Positions 6,667-7,646 of a stretch of 7,646 bases of DNA are shown here, in pieces (the stretch's first letter is position 1; the number at the start of each line of letters is the position of its first letter). Below the pieces are notes generated by a model, which was not told the origin of the DNA, searched no databases, and was given only the letters and a program-made list of their open reading frames with translations. Made by a program: the position numbers and the translations under genes. Location: contig CANMPY010000079.1 of the NCBI GenBank assembly GCA_947499775.1, forward strand, positions 1 to 7,646, given 5' to 3'. The stretch comes from Bacteroidota bacterium. GTDB taxonomy: Bacteria; Bacteroidota; Bacteroidia; NS11-12g; UBA9320.

Positions 6667-7411
6667 GGTATTCGCTTTTTTTCTATGCTTGCTATGGGTT
6701 AGCACTCTTTTGGCATTCGAAGTACCCAAAAAACCTGAGGGCAATTCGCGTTATATAAACGATTATGCAAATTTACTGAGCCCAGATGAAGAAAATTTTT
6801 TAAATCAAAAACTTCAACAATATTGGGACAGCACATCGACTGATCTTGTTGTCGTTACACTTGAAACCTTAAAAGGAGAAGAGGCTTTTGATGTTGGGTT
6901 AAAGATTTTTAATACTTGGGGTATTGGAACAGAATCTAAGGATAACGGTATATTAATTCTTATTGCGCATGAAAATGATAATCCGACATTACGAAAAATT
7001 TGGATAACTACAGGTAAAGGGGCCGAAGGATTTTTACCTGATGGAGTTGCTGGAAGTATTATTCGTCATAAAATGGGGCCTGCATTTAAAGAAAAAATGT
7101 ATGGCAAAGGAATAAATGAAGCCATCGTCGAAATTATTGCCCGTTCGAAAGGGGAATACAAAAACGAAGAAGAAGGTCCAAAACGGAATGCGCCAATTGT
7201 AATAATTATCTTAATAATTATATTCCTCGTAAGTTTTATGGGACGAAATTCAGGAACAGGTTCGCGCACTTATGGCCGTGGTGGGCTATTAGGCCCAGCC
7301 TTATGGATGGGAATGGGAAGCGGATTTGGTAGCGGCGGTAGCAGTGGAGGATGGAGCGGTGGATTTGGAGGAGGCTCATCGGGTGGTGGTGGTGCAGGAT
7401 GTGGTTGGTAA
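6647..7411 (+). CDS. Secreted, membrane-anchored TPM-domain protein (YgcG-like) with Gly-rich tail
   Basis: A 254-residue envelope protein. Residues 1-23 form a signal peptide ending STLLA before FEVPKKP. The TPM domain covers about 24-165, opening with Y-I-N-D-Y-A-N-L-L-S and containing D-L-V-V-V-T-L, W-G-I-G, N-G-I-L-I-L-I-A and T-T-G-K-G-A-E-G-F-L-P-D. One transmembrane helix lies at about 183-198 (P-I-V-I-I-I-L-I-I-I-F-L-V-S-F-M), and a Gly/Ser-rich tail at about 212-254 ends A-G-C-G-W. This order is typical of YgcG-like TPM proteins, with the TPM domain outside the cytoplasmic membrane. The frame is open to an ATG at 6569, but starts before 6635 put unrelated residues ahead of the signal peptide. 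The ATG at 6647 is preferred; 6635 is possible. It overlaps the preceding TPM gene by 20 nt and is last in the lemA operon. Confidence 0.92.
   Translation: MRSAIAKVFAFFLCLLWVSTLLAFEVPKKPEGNSRYINDYANLLSPDEENFLNQKLQQYWDSTSTDLVVVTLETLKGEEAFDVGLKIFNTWGIGTESKDNGILILIAHENDNPTLRKIWITTGKGAEGFLPDGVAGSIIRHKMGPAFKEKMYGKGINEAIVEIIARSKGEYKNEEEGPKRNAPIVIIILIIIFLVSFMGRNSGTGSRTYGRGGLLGPALWMGMGSGFGSGGSSGGWSGGFGGGSSGGGGAGCGW
7300..7408 (+). other. Low-complexity Gly/Ser-rich tail of the second TPM protein
   Basis: GGN/AGC-rich coding DNA, locally much richer in G than the surrounding AT-rich sequence, encodes repeated G-S-G-G, S-G-G-W/F-G-G and a G4 run, then A-G-C-G-W at the C-terminus. Gly-rich tails ending in a Trp are common in YgcG-like TPM proteins. 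The penultimate-region Cys (codon 7403-7405 area) is less usual, since I recall Ser or Gly there. Confidence 0.7.
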
Positions 7412-7472
7412 ACCCTTTTAAAACTAACCTTACATACCTAATTTGTCCATAATTTAGAGACTATTTATTCTT

Positions 7473-7480
7473 TACATTTG
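7473..7480 (+). promoter_or_regulatory. Exact Bacteroidota -7 promoter element (TACATTTG)
   Basis: TACATTTG matches TAnnTTTG exactly and ends 19 bases before the ATG of the exonuclease gene, giving a leader of about a dozen bases. The only TTTG upstream (7442-7445) is 27 nt away, longer than the usual roughly 19-23 spacing, so the -33 box is unclear. It lies in the 88-bp gap (7412-7499) after the lemA operon and suggests the exonuclease gene has its own promoter. Confidence 0.5.
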
Positions 7481-7499
7481 TAAGCTTTAAACTATTTTT

Positions 7500-7646
7500 A
7501 TGCTCGATCAGCTCAAACTCGACAGTATCTTATTTTTAGACATTGAAACGGTTCCTCAATGCAGTAAATATGATGAATTAGATGAGCGTTGGAAGAAACT
7601 ATGGGATAAAAAAGCTAAGAATATAGCGCGTAACCAAGAAACACCC
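7500..7646 (+). CDS. Predicted 3'-5' exonuclease related to the PolB exonuclease domain (3'-truncated)
   Basis: The first 49 codons are visible, with no stop before the window edge. The protein begins M-L-D-Q-L-K-L-D-S-I-L-F-L-D-I-E-T-V-P, in which the D-x-E pair (Asp14, Glu16) is the ExoI motif of DnaQ/DEDD-fold exonucleases. The following charged stretch E-L-D-E-R-W-K-K-L-W-D-K-K matches what I recall of a Bacteroidota family annotated as predicted PolB-like 3'-5' exonuclease (PF10108-type). It would remove nucleotides from 3' ends using two metal ions, presumably in DNA repair or RNA processing. The remaining exonuclease motifs lie outside the window. The start is clear: ATG after an exact -7 element and in line with the family N-terminus. 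Confidence 0.75.
   Translation, partial: MLDQLKLDSILFLDIETVPQCSKYDELDERWKKLWDKKAKNIARNQETP

Noticed and set aside
7066..7269. Minus-strand open frame opposite the second TPM gene
   Set aside because: It mirrors the TPM and membrane-helix coding region and shows no independent features.
7403..7431. GGTTGG ... CTAACC possible stem after the lemA operon
   Set aside because: Six pairs including a G-U wobble, a long 15-base loop and no following T-run, so not a convincing terminator.
1..7646. Defence island, CRISPR array, transposon or prophage
   Set aside because: No direct-repeat array, terminal inverted repeats, transposase, integrase or nuclease-effector pairing was seen. The partial exonuclease at the end matches a housekeeping-type family.

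Overview
The window looks like a chromosomal segment of a free-living Bacteroidota bacterium (Flavobacteriales/Chitinophagales-like). The evidence is a C-terminal domain of the type IX secretion system (T9SS) type B class, an AT-rich base composition, A-rich leaders without clear Shine-Dalgarno sequences, TAnnTTTG-type -7 promoter elements, and a HisRS with Bacteroidota-like sequence features. No mobile element, CRISPR array, rRNA or tRNA was seen.

Layout. (1) Bases 1-2083 (+) hold the 3' part of a large cell-surface or secreted protein. It has five tandem PKD/Ig-like repeats (the first cut by the window edge), Fn3-like modules and a gliding-motility-associated C-terminal sorting domain. (2) Bases 5534-2080 (-) form a probable operon read right to left: hisS, an RluA-family pseudouridine synthase, and a secreted alpha/beta hydrolase with a probable DUF3887-like N-terminal region. 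The gaps are 52 and 25 bp. The hydrolase and the surface-protein gene converge and overlap by four bases at their stop codons. (3) Bases 5535-5659 are a divergent control region. (4) Bases 5660-7411 (+) form a tight three-gene operon: a LemA-family protein with a lipobox, a short TPM-domain protein without a signal peptide, and a secreted, membrane-anchored TPM-domain protein with a Gly-rich tail. The genes overlap by 1 and 20 nt. (5) From base 7500 (+), after an exact TAnnTTTG element, a predicted DnaQ-fold 3'-5' exonuclease related to the PolB exonuclease domain begins and runs off the window.

How the genes work together. hisS and the pseudouridine synthase are translation and RNA-modification housekeeping genes. 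The hydrolase appears to be an envelope or periplasmic enzyme carried along in the same transcript. LemA and the two TPM proteins are a recurrent partnership of poorly known function at the envelope. Three start sites were moved from the longest open frame: hisS to 5534, lemA to 5660 and the second TPM gene to 6647. The first gene was extended upstream to the window edge. I do not see a convincing undescribed system here. The least understood module is the LemA-TPM-TPM operon.
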